DNA from: Dyadobacter sp.
GTDB lineage: Bacteria > Bacteroidota > Bacteroidia > Cytophagales > Spirosomataceae
DNA: 64,000 nt
Direction of reading: 5' to 3'
Assembly: GCF_017744695.1 (NCBI RefSeq)
Contig: NZ_JAGIAS010000009.1
Coordinates: 124,001 to 188,000, forward strand
The notes under the pieces are model-generated. The model saw nothing but the letters and a program-made list of their open reading frames with translations. It was not told the origin of the DNA and did no database searches. Shown piece after piece: positions 27,157-35,640 of this stretch (positions within the stretch are counted from its first letter, which is position 1; every line of letters starts with the position of its first letter). A program made the translations under genes and the position numbers.

Positions 27157-27867
27157 ATGAACGCACCGATCCTGAAAGTCAGCTCGCTGACATCCGCCTA
27201 CGCGCAAAGTACGATTCTCTGGGGCACGTCGCTGGAAGTTAAAAAAGGGACCGTAACTACCGTAATGGGGCGCAATGGAGTGGGGAAGACCACTTTGCTC
27301 AAAACCATCATGGGTATTGTGCAGCCGAAAGACGGAATTATAGAATACAATGGCGAAGCGGTAACGAAGTTGCCTGCATTCAAAAAGTCGAGAATGGGCA
27401 TTGCCTACGTGCCGCAGGGAAGAGAGATTATTCCGAAACTGACTGTCTACGAAAACCTCAAACTGGGCCTGGAAGCGGTACCCGACCGGAAAGCGAAGAT
27501 TCCCGAAGACGAGATTTACACTTTGTTTCCGATTCTGAAAGATTTCCGCAACCGCCTGGGCGGCAACCTCAGCGGCGGCCAGCAGCAGCAGCTGGCCATC
27601 GCCCGCGCGCTCACGGGAAGGCCGTCATTACTGCTGCTCGACGAACCCACCGAAGGGATTCAACCTTCCATTTCGCAGGAGATCGGGCAAATTTTGAAGA
27701 CTCTGGCGCGGGAGAGGGGTATTTCGGTTTTGCTCGTCGAACAAAAGATCGATTTTGCCAGTCCGGTCACCGACTACTACTATTTCATGAGCCGCGGGGC
27801 GGTGGTTTCCCAGGGAAGCGCGGAAGAAATGAGCCTGGAAGAGCTGCAAAACCACATTTCACTTTAA
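27157..27867 (+). CDS. urtE: Urea ABC transporter ATPase UrtE
   Basis: Second ATPase subunit (LivF type). Walker A GRNGVGKTT, Q-loop region YVPQGREIIPKLTVYENLKLG, signature NLSGGQQQQLAIARAL and Walker B LLLLDEPTEGIQPSI; the TEGIQPSI ending is typical of UrtE. 236 residues. Last gene of the transporter operon; the two-component system starts 83 bp later behind its own palindrome-bearing promoter region. Confidence 0.96.
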   Translation: MNAPILKVSSLTSAYAQSTILWGTSLEVKKGTVTTVMGRNGVGKTTLLKTIMGIVQPKDGIIEYNGEAVTKLPAFKKSRMGIAYVPQGREIIPKLTVYENLKLGLEAVPDRKAKIPEDEIYTLFPILKDFRNRLGGNLSGGQQQQLAIARALTGRPSLLLLDEPTEGIQPSISQEIGQILKTLARERGISVLLVEQKIDFASPVTDYYYFMSRGAVVSQGSAEEMSLEELQNHISL

Positions 27868-27899
27868 GTTTTACTGGTTTACATAACGCGTATACTCAT

Positions 27900-27927
27900 G
27901 TACCTACGTATCTTTACGCGTAGGTAC
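27900..27927. promoter_or_regulatory. 9-bp inverted repeat over the presumed promoter of the two-component operon
   Basis: Arms GTACCTACG (27900-27908) and CGTAGGTAC (27919-27927) are perfect reverse complements. The 10-bp spacer contains TATCTTTA (27909-27916), a seven-of-eight match to the -7 consensus TAnnTTTG, so a protein bound here would cover the promoter. CGTAGGTA recurs at 20674-20681. Likely autoregulatory operator; inference. Confidence 0.55.
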
Positions 27928-27950
27928 GTGAGATTTTCCAGTTTCAGCCC

Positions 27951-29780
27951 ATGCTAAAAAAACAAGTTGTCCAGGACGAAACCCAGGAGCGGAAGACTTT
28001 TCTGTACTTCACCTGGCTCTATGTATCGGCATTGCTGATCGTGGCGGTGATCTCGATCCTCAGCCAGATCCTGATCCAGCGCTACCTCACCGCCCAGCGC
28101 GACGATTCCCATATTATCAATTATGCGGGAAGGTTACGTACTTATAGCCAGACGTTAAGTAAGACGGCATTGCTCATCGAATCGGGCAGGGACGTGGAAT
28201 CCAATCAGAAGGAGTTTGTCAATACCCTCAAACAATGGCAGAAAGCACACGTGTCGTTGATCAGCGGTAATTCTTTCTTAAATCTTCCTCCCAATAACCG
28301 TAAGGAAATCGCCATGATGTACGACATGGTGAAAGATCCTTACCAGGAAATATTGGCCGCCTCGAACAAAATGGTGGCCGCAATGGAAAGCCGTAAGGCC
28401 GGTGATTCGCTGAATATCGGGCCTTACGTAAAGAAAATACTCGAATACGAGAAGTCGTACCTGCTGGGTATGGAGCTGATCGTGTTCGACTACGACCGTT
28501 TCTGGCGGCAGAAAGTACGTACGCTGAAGGAAATCGAATACATCCTGCTGGGGGTGGTGCTTTTTACGTTGTTGCTGGAAGCGGGGCTGATCTTCTTCCC
28601 GCTTTCGATCAGGATCCGTCAGACCATGACCGGGCTGATCGACTCCGAAAACCGCTCCAAGCAGCTGGCCAGGCAGTTGCAGGAAAGCAGTATATCCATT
28701 GAAAAATCGCACAAAGAGCTCCGGGAGACTACTTATGCATTGGAAAAAGCCACTTACCTGGTTAAAACCGACCAGGACGGCAGGATCATTTACGCCAACG
28801 ACAAATACTGCCATGTGACCAAGTACAGCAGCTCCGAGCTGCGCGACCGCCCGCTTTTCTACAATAACCAGGGCGGAAGCGAGAGCATCATTTACAGCCA
28901 TATCCGCGACCCGCGGCGGCGCACCGAAGTATGGCAGGGAGAAGTGTATGATACGGCATCCGACGGTTCGGGTTTCTGGCTGGATGTGACATTGATGCCC
29001 ATTATCAACAATCAGGGTGAGTTGTACCAATATCTGGTCGTTTGCAACGACATTACCAAGCGCAAAAACACGGAAAAAGAGCTATGGCTGCTGACCGAGG
29101 AGAAAATGCGGCGGCAGGAAACAGAGCAGCACATCCGGTCGCTGTCGATCATTACCGGTCAGGAAAAGGAGCGTGAGCGCGTCGCCGCCGAAATCCACGA
29201 CGGGATCGGGCAGATGCTGACGAGTCTGCGTATGAAGCTTGAACAGGTTGATGACCGGATGGAACATAAGGACCCGGAAATCCAAAGAGTGAACGAACTG
29301 CTGGCGGCGATTATATTTGAGACCAAGCGCATTTGCGCGGACTTGTTGCCGAGCGTACTGGAAGATTTCGGGTTGCGGTCGGCGATCAGGGAACTGGTCA
29401 AAATGTGCCGGGAGGCGTCGGATCAGGTCACTTTTTACCTGGAAGAGAACATTAAAGCCGAAGCATTGCCGCGCGAGCTGGAAGTAGGGGTGTTCCGGAT
29501 CTTGCAGGAATCGCTGAATAATGTGATCAAGCATTCGGGCGCGACGATGGTCGAAATTCACGTCGACAGCGACGGCGAGTTTCTGAATATGATCATTCAG
29601 GACAACGGAAAAGGATTTTATTTTGATAACCAATATATTTATTCGCGGGAGAAGTTTCCAAAGGCACACGGCCTGCGGGGCATGAAAGAGCGGGCCGATC
29701 TGCTGAGAGGGACGCTTAATATCAGTTCGGAGCCCGGGAAAGGCACCACCGTCCAGCTGGAACTGCCCTTGCATTTATAA
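27951..29780 (+). CDS. NarX-like membrane sensor histidine kinase (PilJ/NarX sensor, PAS, HisKA_3)
   Basis: Sensor kinase of 609 residues. Helix one is at about 20-42 and helix two at about 196-222, enclosing a periplasmic four-helix sensor with the segment INYAGRLRTYSQTL at 56-69; this resembles the nitrate-binding P-box of NarX/NarQ and the PilJ-type N-terminal domain (I-N-x-A-G-x-L-R-x-x-S). A linker coiled coil, a PAS domain (about 260-372, LVKTDQDGRIIYANDKYCHVT) and a HisKA_3 domain follow, with phosphoacceptor His416 in VAAEIHDGIGQML, then an HATPase domain (LQESLNNVIKHSGA, DNGKGF, GLRGMKERADLL). It is placed between urea uptake and urease genes, 34 bp before its regulator, so it probably sets urea use according to an N-oxyanion or similar signal. 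The ligand is inferred. Confidence 0.93.
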   Translation: MLKKQVVQDETQERKTFLYFTWLYVSALLIVAVISILSQILIQRYLTAQRDDSHIINYAGRLRTYSQTLSKTALLIESGRDVESNQKEFVNTLKQWQKAHVSLISGNSFLNLPPNNRKEIAMMYDMVKDPYQEILAASNKMVAAMESRKAGDSLNIGPYVKKILEYEKSYLLGMELIVFDYDRFWRQKVRTLKEIEYILLGVVLFTLLLEAGLIFFPLSIRIRQTMTGLIDSENRSKQLARQLQESSISIEKSHKELRETTYALEKATYLVKTDQDGRIIYANDKYCHVTKYSSSELRDRPLFYNNQGGSESIIYSHIRDPRRRTEVWQGEVYDTASDGSGFWLDVTLMPIINNQGELYQYLVVCNDITKRKNTEKELWLLTEEKMRRQETEQHIRSLSIITGQEKERERVAAEIHDGIGQMLTSLRMKLEQVDDRMEHKDPEIQRVNELLAAIIFETKRICADLLPSVLEDFGLRSAIRELVKMCREASDQVTFYLEENIKAEALPRELEVGVFRILQESLNNVIKHSGATMVEIHVDSDGEFLNMIIQDNGKGFYFDNQYIYSREKFPKAHGLRGMKERADLLRGTLNISSEPGKGTTVQLELPLHL

Positions 29781-29814
29781 ACTAACTTCCCACAACAGAC
29801 AAACGACCCGAAAC

Positions 29815-30480
29815 ATGAAAAAAATTGCCGTATTCTTAGTCGACGACCACGAAATATTCAGACACGGTCTCAAACAGCTCATTAGCAATGAACCGGATAT
29901 GGAAGTGACGGGCGAAGCCTCTTCCGGCGAAGAGGCGATCACCTCACTTGCGCATATACCCGCGGACGTTATCATTATGGATATTCGCATGCAGGGTATC
30001 AGCGGGCTGGATACGGGTAAATCGGTCATTAAAGCCAATTCCAATGCGAAGCTGCTGTTTTTCAGCTTATTTGATAATCCAGACTACGTAAGCACGGCGC
30101 TCGACATGGGCGCCAGCGGCTACATTTTGAAAGACACAAGCAATAAGATCTTCCTGAATGCGATCCGCTCGGTGCATGCGGGACATTTCTACTTCATCGG
30201 CGATGTAACGGACACCGTGGTGCGGAAATATCATGAACAGCGCAATGCTACCGGTGGGGACGCACCGGCTGCGGGTGTCGCCGAAATCGCACTCTCCAAG
30301 CGGGAACAGCAGATTATCCGCATGATTCATCAAGGTGTAAGTAATAAGGATATTGCCGAGACGCTCGGCATCAGTATCCGCACCATCGAGGCCCATCGTT
30401 TGAACATTCTTCGTAAGTTTCAGGTCAATACGATCGAGGAAGCGATGGAAAACGCCCGCGCCGCTTCATTATTGGTTTAA
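29815..30480 (+). CDS. NarL/FixJ-family response regulator
   Basis: DNA-binding partner of the kinase upstream. Receiver domain at 1-120 with acidic pocket VDDHE (9-13), phosphoacceptor Asp56 in IIMDIRM, and the lysine in SGYILKDTS; a LuxR-type helix-turn-helix at about 158-215 (LSKREQQIIRMIHQGVSNKD, IAETLGISIRTIEAHRLNIL). 221 residues. NarL-type domains bind short inverted repeats such as TACYYMT heptamers; the repeated TACCTAC/TACGTAC elements in front of the porin, the kinase and ureA are therefore its natural candidate sites. An 81-bp gap with such elements separates it from ureA. Confidence 0.94.
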   Translation: MKKIAVFLVDDHEIFRHGLKQLISNEPDMEVTGEASSGEEAITSLAHIPADVIIMDIRMQGISGLDTGKSVIKANSNAKLLFFSLFDNPDYVSTALDMGASGYILKDTSNKIFLNAIRSVHAGHFYFIGDVTDTVVRKYHEQRNATGGDAPAAGVAEIALSKREQQIIRMIHQGVSNKDIAETLGISIRTIEAHRLNILRKFQVNTIEEAMENARAASLLV

Positions 30481-30496
30481 ATAATACTTCAAAAAC

Positions 30497-30546
30497 TTGC
30501 AGCGCTTGGATTAGGTAGTTATATTTACGTACGTAATAATACCTAA
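30497..30546 (+). promoter_or_regulatory. Presumed ure promoter with TTAGGTA/TACCTAA arms and TACGTACGTA core
   Basis: Possible -33 TTG at 30497-30499 and -7 TATATTTA at 30520-30527 (20-bp spacer; last base differs from TAnnTTTG). Inverted arms TTAGGTA (30511-30517) and TACCTAA (30540-30546) enclose the 12-bp palindrome TTACGTACGTAA (30525-30536). The same TACGTACGTAAT core lies in the porin promoter. Start of ureA is 15 bp further on. Confidence 0.5.
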
Positions 30547-30561
30547 GTAATTCCGAGCGCT

Positions 30562-30864
30562 ATGCATTTATCTCCCAGAGAACAGGAAAAGCTCATGTTG
30601 TTTCTGGCCGGTGAGCTGGCCGAAAAGCGAAAGGCCCGCGGTTTGAAATTGAACTACCCCGAATCGATCGCGCTGATCAGCAGCCGGTTGCAGGAAGCTG
30701 CCCGTGACGGACAATCGGTGGCGCAGCTGATGCAGTTTGGCGCTACCATTCTGGCCCGCGAGGATGTCATGGAAGGCATTCCCGAAATGATCCATGATAT
30801 CCAGATCGAAGCCACCTTTCCCGACGGTACCAAGCTGGTGACCGTGCACAATCCGATACGTTAA
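30562..30864 (+). CDS. ureA: Urease gamma subunit UreA
   Basis: Smallest structural subunit of nickel urease, which hydrolyses urea to ammonia and carbamate in the cytoplasm. 100 residues, the normal length. Family sequence MHLSPREQEKLMLFLAGELA, GLKLNYPESIALISSRLQEAARDG and EDVMEGIPEMIHDIQIEATFPDGTKLVTVHNPI (shown in part) is nearly consensus. First of ureABCEFGD; ureB follows after 11 bp. Confidence 0.97.
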   Translation: MHLSPREQEKLMLFLAGELAEKRKARGLKLNYPESIALISSRLQEAARDGQSVAQLMQFGATILAREDVMEGIPEMIHDIQIEATFPDGTKLVTVHNPIR

Positions 30865-30875
30865 AACGCAACAAT

Positions 30876-31244
30876 ATGGTACCAGGTGAATACTTTCTGG
30901 CGGAGGGCGATATTATAGCCAATCCCGGCCGCCGTACCGAGCAGCTTACGGTAGTCAATACCGGCGACAGGCCGGTTCAGGTAGGCTCGCATTTTCATTT
31001 TTTCGAAGCCAACAAGCAGCTCGCTTTCGAGCGCGTGAAGGCATACGGCATGCGTCTGAACATTCCGGCGGGAACGGCGGTCCGTTTCGAACCGGGGGAG
31101 GAGAAAGACGTATGGCTGGTAGCGTTAGGGGGCAGTGGCCATGTTTTCGGATTCAATAAGCTTGTAGATGGTCTGCTCGAGGGTAATCAGGACGCAGCGT
31201 CAGCCGAAGCATTGAGGAGGGGTTTTAAAAACGAATTGCCATGA
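30876..31244 (+). CDS. ureB: Urease beta subunit UreB
   Basis: Beta subunit of urease, 122 residues. Starts MVPGEYFLAEGDIIANPGR and contains the near-invariant VTNTGDRPVQVGSHFHFFE-like segment (here VVNTGDRPVQVGSHFHFFE), NIPAGTAVRFEPGEEKDVWLV and FNKLVDG. Its stop overlaps the ureC start by four bases (ATGA), consistent with stoichiometric coupled translation. Confidence 0.97.
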   Translation: MVPGEYFLAEGDIIANPGRRTEQLTVVNTGDRPVQVGSHFHFFEANKQLAFERVKAYGMRLNIPAGTAVRFEPGEEKDVWLVALGGSGHVFGFNKLVDGLLEGNQDAASAEALRRGFKNELP

Positions 31245-32977
31245 GTCTTCATATCAACCGCATTAAGTATGCCAATATGTACGGCCCTACCACGGGTGAC
31301 CGCGTACGCCTGGGCGACACCGACCTGATCATCGAGATCGAGCGGGACCTTTCCGTGGGCGGGCCGGAAGGCTATGGCGAGGAGTCGAAATTCGGCGGCG
31401 GTAAGACGATCCGCGACGGTATGGCGCAGTCGGGCACGGCTGTGCGTGATGACGGCGTGCTGGACATGGTCATTACCAGTGTGATGATCGTCGATCACTG
31501 GGGCATCGTGAAAGCCGACATTGGTATCCGCGACGGGCACATTGTGGCGGTTGGTAAAGCGGGCAACCCGGATACCACCGACGGCATTACACCCGGTATG
31601 GTGATCGGGGCGGCCACAGAAGTGCATGGCGGTGCGGGACTGATCGCGACGGCGGGGGGCATCGATACGCATATTCACTTCATATGTCCCCAGCAAATAG
31701 ACCACGCGCTGTTCAGCGGCATCACGACCATGATTGGGGGCGGCACGGGGCCGGCCGACGGCACGAATGCCACGACGGTTACGCCCGGCGCCTGGAATAT
31801 CCGCAAAATGCTGGAAGCCGCCGAGGCTTTTCCGATGAACCTCGGATTTACCGGAAAAGGCAATTGTGCCGCCGAAGCGCCGCTGGAAGAGCAGGTGAGG
31901 GCAGGGGCCATCGGGTTAAAGATTCATGAAGATTGGGGGGCCACACCTGCGGTGATCCATGCATCGCTACGTGTTGCGGACCGGCTTGATATTCAGGTAG
32001 CTATACACACCGATACACTCAATGAAGCCGGTTTCCTGGAAAGTACCATGGAGGCCATAGGCGGGCGCGTGATCCACACTTACCATACCGAAGGTGCCGG
32101 GGGCGGCCATGCGCCGGATATTATCAAGGCGGCCATGTATCCCAATATCCTTCCTTCGTCGACCAACCCGACGCGGCCATTTACCGTCAATACCATCGAC
32201 GAACACCTCGATATGCTCATGGTTTGCCACCATCTCGACAAATCGGTGCCGGAGGATGTTTCTTTCGCCGACTCGCGCATTCGTCCGGAGACCATCGCGG
32301 CCGAGGATATTCTGCACGACATGGGCGTTTTCAGCATGATGAGCTCCGACTCGCAGGCCATGGGCCGGGTGGGAGAGGTGATTACCCGTACATGGCAGAC
32401 GGCCGACAAGATGAAAAAGCAGCGGGGCTTCCTGCCGGAGGACAGCCGGGCCGCGAACGACAATTTCCGGGCCAAACGCTATGTAGCCAAGTACACGATC
32501 AACCCGGCCATTACCCATGGTATTTCCGAATATGTCGGTTCCATTGAACCGGGCAAGCTAGCCGATCTGGTGCTCTGGAAACCTGCTTTTTTCGGGGTAA
32601 AACCGGAGATGATCATCAAAGGCGGCATGATCATCGGCAGCAGAATGGGCGATCCGAACGCGTCTATCCCCACGCCGCAGCCTGTCATATACCGGCATAT
32701 GTTCGGCGCTTACGGAAAAGCGCTCACGGGTACTTGCATGAGCTTTGTCTCGCAATGCTCGCTGGATGATGGCATTGTGCAGCAATATGGTCTTCAAAAG
32801 CTGCTGCGTCCGGTCAGGAACTGCCGCGACATTTCCAAAAAAGACCTGATACATAACGACGCGACCCCACAGATCGATGTGAACCCGGAAAACTATGAAG
32901 TGAAGGTGGACGGAGCGCATATTACCTGTGAGCCGGTGTCGGTGGTACCGCTGGCACAGCGCTATTTTCTTTTTTGA
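31241..32977 (+). CDS. ureC: Urease alpha (catalytic) subunit UreC
   Basis: Catalytic subunit, 578 residues. All active-site elements are present: nickel ligands H144 and H146 in GIDTHIHFICPQ, the lysine carbamylated to bridge the two nickels at K227 (GAIGLKIHEDWGAT), His pair in the mobile flap region MVCHHLDKS (about 328-336) and the metal-binding Asp370 in MMSSDSQAMGRVGE. Length and sequence are close to the family norm, so the enzyme should be active once loaded by UreDEFG. UreE begins about 27 bp downstream. Confidence 0.98.
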   Translation: MSLHINRIKYANMYGPTTGDRVRLGDTDLIIEIERDLSVGGPEGYGEESKFGGGKTIRDGMAQSGTAVRDDGVLDMVITSVMIVDHWGIVKADIGIRDGHIVAVGKAGNPDTTDGITPGMVIGAATEVHGGAGLIATAGGIDTHIHFICPQQIDHALFSGITTMIGGGTGPADGTNATTVTPGAWNIRKMLEAAEAFPMNLGFTGKGNCAAEAPLEEQVRAGAIGLKIHEDWGATPAVIHASLRVADRLDIQVAIHTDTLNEAGFLESTMEAIGGRVIHTYHTEGAGGGHAPDIIKAAMYPNILPSSTNPTRPFTVNTIDEHLDMLMVCHHLDKSVPEDVSFADSRIRPETIAAEDILHDMGVFSMMSSDSQAMGRVGEVITRTWQTADKMKKQRGFLPEDSRAANDNFRAKRYVAKYTINPAITHGISEYVGSIEPGKLADLVLWKPAFFGVKPEMIIKGGMIIGSRMGDPNASIPTPQPVIYRHMFGAYGKALTGTCMSFVSQCSLDDGIVQQYGLQKLLRPVRNCRDISKKDLIHNDATPQIDVNPENYEVKVDGAHITCEPVSVVPLAQRYFLF

Positions 32978-33004
32978 TAAAAATGACTTTCAACGCATTT
33001 GAAT

Positions 33005-33505
33005 ATGATTATCAGGGAAAAAGCAGGGCACATTACAGACTACGAAGGCCTGGATATCACGCCCGACTGGCTGGACCTGGAATGGTTTGAAACCCGAAAA
33101 AGGATCTTGCATAAGAAGACGAGCCGGGGGCTGGTCGTGTCGATGAAATTCCTCGCCGAATCCCCGGAAATCACGGAAGGTGATGTGCTGTATGCCGATG
33201 CGGAATGGCTGATCGTAGCCCGGGTCCTTCCTTGCGATTGCATCGTCGTAAAACCCGGCAGCCTGTTCGAAACCGCTTCACTTTGCTACGAAATCGGTAA
33301 CAAGCACCTGCCGCTTTTCTTCGAGGATGATGCGTTGCTGGTGCCATTCGAGATGCCGCTCTACCGCCTGCTCACTGCGCAGGGGTATGCCGTGTTGCGC
33401 GAAGATCGGAAGTTGCTCCACCCACTTAAGACGACTGTTTCGCCGCATGGTTCGGGCAGTAGCGGCAGCTTGTTTTCAAAAATCATGCAATTGACCAACT
33501 CCTGA
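33005..33505 (+). CDS. ureE: Urease accessory nickel metallochaperone UreE
   Basis: Nickel-delivering chaperone for urease maturation. The N-terminal domain (DWLDLEWFETRKRILHKKTSRG) and the metal-binding C-terminal domain (LCYEIGNKHLPLFFEDDALLVPFE) match UreE, including the GNKHLP motif with the interface histidine. The tail is not histidine-rich, as in the Bacteroidota forms that bind few nickel ions. ATG at 33005 is preferred over a TTG two codons earlier. 166 residues; ureF follows after 7 bp. Confidence 0.93.
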   Translation: MIIREKAGHITDYEGLDITPDWLDLEWFETRKRILHKKTSRGLVVSMKFLAESPEITEGDVLYADAEWLIVARVLPCDCIVVKPGSLFETASLCYEIGNKHLPLFFEDDALLVPFEMPLYRLLTAQGYAVLREDRKLLHPLKTTVSPHGSGSSGSLFSKIMQLTNS

Positions 33506-33512
33506 AATACCA

Positions 33513-34199
33513 ATGGAAATGCGCCTGTTAAATCTGCTGCAACTAAGCGATCCAACACTGCCGATCGGCGGGTACGCGCATTCGGGCGGGCTGGAAACCT
33601 ATGTACAGTCGGGCATCGTTTGCAGCAGGGACACTGCCTGCGACTACATTCGGCAAATGCTTACCGAAAATATCTGCTATGGTGACGCCGCATTTGCCTC
33701 GCTGGCTTATGAAGCGGTTTGCCAAAACGATATCGACGAATGCATTAACCTGGATACCGAATGTGCCGCCCTCAAATTGCCCAGGGAAATCCGCGAAGCG
33801 AGCATGAAACTGGGAAACCGGCTATTGAAAGTGTTTCAACCGGTTTTGCAAAACCAGGTGCTCGATCAATACGTAAAAGCCATTCGCGGAAACGCTGCTT
33901 CGGGACATTACTGTCTGGCGTTCGGGATATGTGCCGCAGCGATGGGCATTTCCAAGGAAGAAATGCTCACCGGATTTTACTACAACGCAAGCGTGGGAAT
34001 GGTTACCAATAGTGTCAAAATGATCCCACTGGGCCAGCAGCAGGGGCAGGAGCTTTTATTTTCATTACAACCATTGATAGCGGAGCTGGTGCAAAAAAAC
34101 ATACAGCCCGACCGCGACTTGCTCGGGCTTTGCTGCACCGGGTTCGATATCCGCTGCATGCAGCATGAAACTTTGTATTCAAGACTTTATATGTCCTAA
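33513..34199 (+). CDS. ureF: Urease accessory protein UreF
   Basis: Part of the UreD-UreF-UreG maturation complex that carbamylates and loads nickel into urease. 228 residues, all-helical. Family signatures: LLQLSDPTLPIGGYAHSGGLETYVQ at the N-terminus (shown in part LSDPTLPIGGYAHSGGLE), SGHYCLAFGICAAAMGI and YNASVGMVTNSVKMIPLGQQQGQ near the C-terminus. UreG starts 2 bp later. Confidence 0.95.
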   Translation: MEMRLLNLLQLSDPTLPIGGYAHSGGLETYVQSGIVCSRDTACDYIRQMLTENICYGDAAFASLAYEAVCQNDIDECINLDTECAALKLPREIREASMKLGNRLLKVFQPVLQNQVLDQYVKAIRGNAASGHYCLAFGICAAAMGISKEEMLTGFYYNASVGMVTNSVKMIPLGQQQGQELLFSLQPLIAELVQKNIQPDRDLLGLCCTGFDIRCMQHETLYSRLYMS

Positions 34200-34201
34200 A
34201 T

Positions 34202-34837
34202 ATGACCCGTAACTATATTAAAATCGGCGTGGCCGGGCCGGTAGGGTCCGGCAAAACGGCCCTTATCGAACGCCTTACCCGGCAAATGGCTTCGGTTTAC
34301 AGCGTGGCGGTCATTACGAACGATATTTATACCCGCGAGGACGCCGCATTTCTGACCGTCAACAGCCTGCTGCCGCCCGAGCGCATCATTGGCGTCGAAA
34401 CCGGCGGCTGCCCGCATACGGCCATCCGCGAGGACGCGAGTATGAACCTTGAAGCAGTCGAGGAAATGGCCGACCGCTTTCCCGATCTGGAAATCATATT
34501 TATCGAAAGTGGTGGCGATAACCTGTCGGCCACATTCAGCCCAGACCTTGCCGACCTGAGCATTTTTGTGATCGACGTCGCCGAAGGGGACAAGATACCA
34601 CGGAAAGGCGGGCCAGGAATTACCCGCAGCGATTTGCTGGTGATTAACAAGATAGACCTCGCGCCTTACGTGCACGCGGACCTGGGCGTGATGGAGCGCG
34701 ACGCGCGCAGGATGCGCAACGGGGCACCCTTTGTTTTCACCAACCTGATGTCGCTCCAGGGCCTGGACCAGGTGATCGGATGGATACGCCGATATGCCTT
34801 AATGGAGGAAATCGCCGAGCCAGAGCTGGTGCGATGA
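34202..34837 (+). CDS. ureG: Urease accessory GTPase UreG
   Basis: SIMIBI-class GTPase that drives nickel insertion. P-loop GPVGSGKT at 12-19, the base-specific NKID motif (VINKIDLAPYV), the nickel-binding CPH motif in VETGGCPHTAIRED, and IFIESGGDNLSATFSPDLAD. 211 residues. Its stop overlaps the ureD ATG by four bases (ATGA). Confidence 0.97.
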   Translation: MTRNYIKIGVAGPVGSGKTALIERLTRQMASVYSVAVITNDIYTREDAAFLTVNSLLPPERIIGVETGGCPHTAIREDASMNLEAVEEMADRFPDLEIIFIESGGDNLSATFSPDLADLSIFVIDVAEGDKIPRKGGPGITRSDLLVINKIDLAPYVHADLGVMERDARRMRNGAPFVFTNLMSLQGLDQVIGWIRRYALMEEIAEPELVR

Positions 34838-35640
34838 TAGCCTCCCTGGATGTCACAGCGGCATTGCGCGGCGGACGCACCTACCTGAAAGAGAGTTTTT
34901 GGCAACCTCCCTTCAAAATCGCGGATGTTACCGAAGACAGGCGGCGCTCTGAGCTGCATTTAATGCAAATGAGCGCATCGCCGGGCGTGCTGGCCGGGGA
35001 CCATTACCAGATCGGCATCTGCCTGGAAGAAGGGGCAACTGTTCATTGGCACACGCAGTCCTACCAGCGCCTGTTCAGTATGGCATCGCCGGCGCGGCAG
35101 CAGGTGCGGGCGGAGCTGGCTCCGGGCGCATCACTGACTTACCTGCCGCATCCCTGCGTACCGCAAGCCGGGGCCGATTTTCGGGGTGAAAACCGGATAT
35201 TTCTTTCACCGGACAGCCGGCTGATATGGGGCGAGATCGTAACCTGCGGGCGTAAATTGAATGGGGAGGTATTCCGGTTTTCCAACTATCGGTCGGTAAC
35301 CGAGGTGTTCCTCGAAGGCAGGCTCGTTTTAAAGGAAAATCTGCGATTGATGCCGCAGCGTGTCAGTCCTGACAGGATCGGGCACCTGGAAGGTTTCACG
35401 CACCAGGGCGGCTTGATATGCGTCGACCCGCGGCTGGATGTTGCGGGCCTCGTTCCGCACCTGTCGGAAAGGCTGGCGGCAATTCCCGGTATCGATTTCG
35501 GTATTACCAGTCTGCCGGTCAACGGGTTTGCGCTGCGAATGCTGGGGAACCATTCAGAGCGGCTGATGCAGGCGCTCAAAATCACATCAGAGATCATCAC
35601 AAAAGACGAAATACTATGCAAACCGAGTTTCAGGTATTGA
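34834..35640 (+). CDS. ureD: Urease accessory protein UreD
   Basis: Scaffold protein that binds apo-urease and recruits UreF and UreG. 268 residues from the ATG at 34834; an earlier in-frame ATG at 34780 lies inside ureG and is unlikely. Segments typical of UreD: PPFKIADVTEDRR, MSASPGVLAGDHYQIGICLEEGA, QSYQRLF, LPHPCVPQAGADFRGENRIFL and WGEIVTCGRKLNGEVF. The 3' end overlaps the next gene by 25 bp. Confidence 0.94.
   Translation: MIASLDVTAALRGGRTYLKESFWQPPFKIADVTEDRRRSELHLMQMSASPGVLAGDHYQIGICLEEGATVHWHTQSYQRLFSMASPARQQVRAELAPGASLTYLPHPCVPQAGADFRGENRIFLSPDSRLIWGEIVTCGRKLNGEVFRFSNYRSVTEVFLEGRLVLKENLRLMPQRVSPDRIGHLEGFTHQGGLICVDPRLDVAGLVPHLSERLAAIPGIDFGITSLPVNGFALRMLGNHSERLMQALKITSEIITKDEILCKPSFRY

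Noticed and set aside
28120..28530. Further TACGT-type motifs (near 28135, 28425 and 28514)
   Set aside because: They lie inside the kinase coding sequence and are explained by Tyr/Val/Arg codons; not counted as regulator sites.
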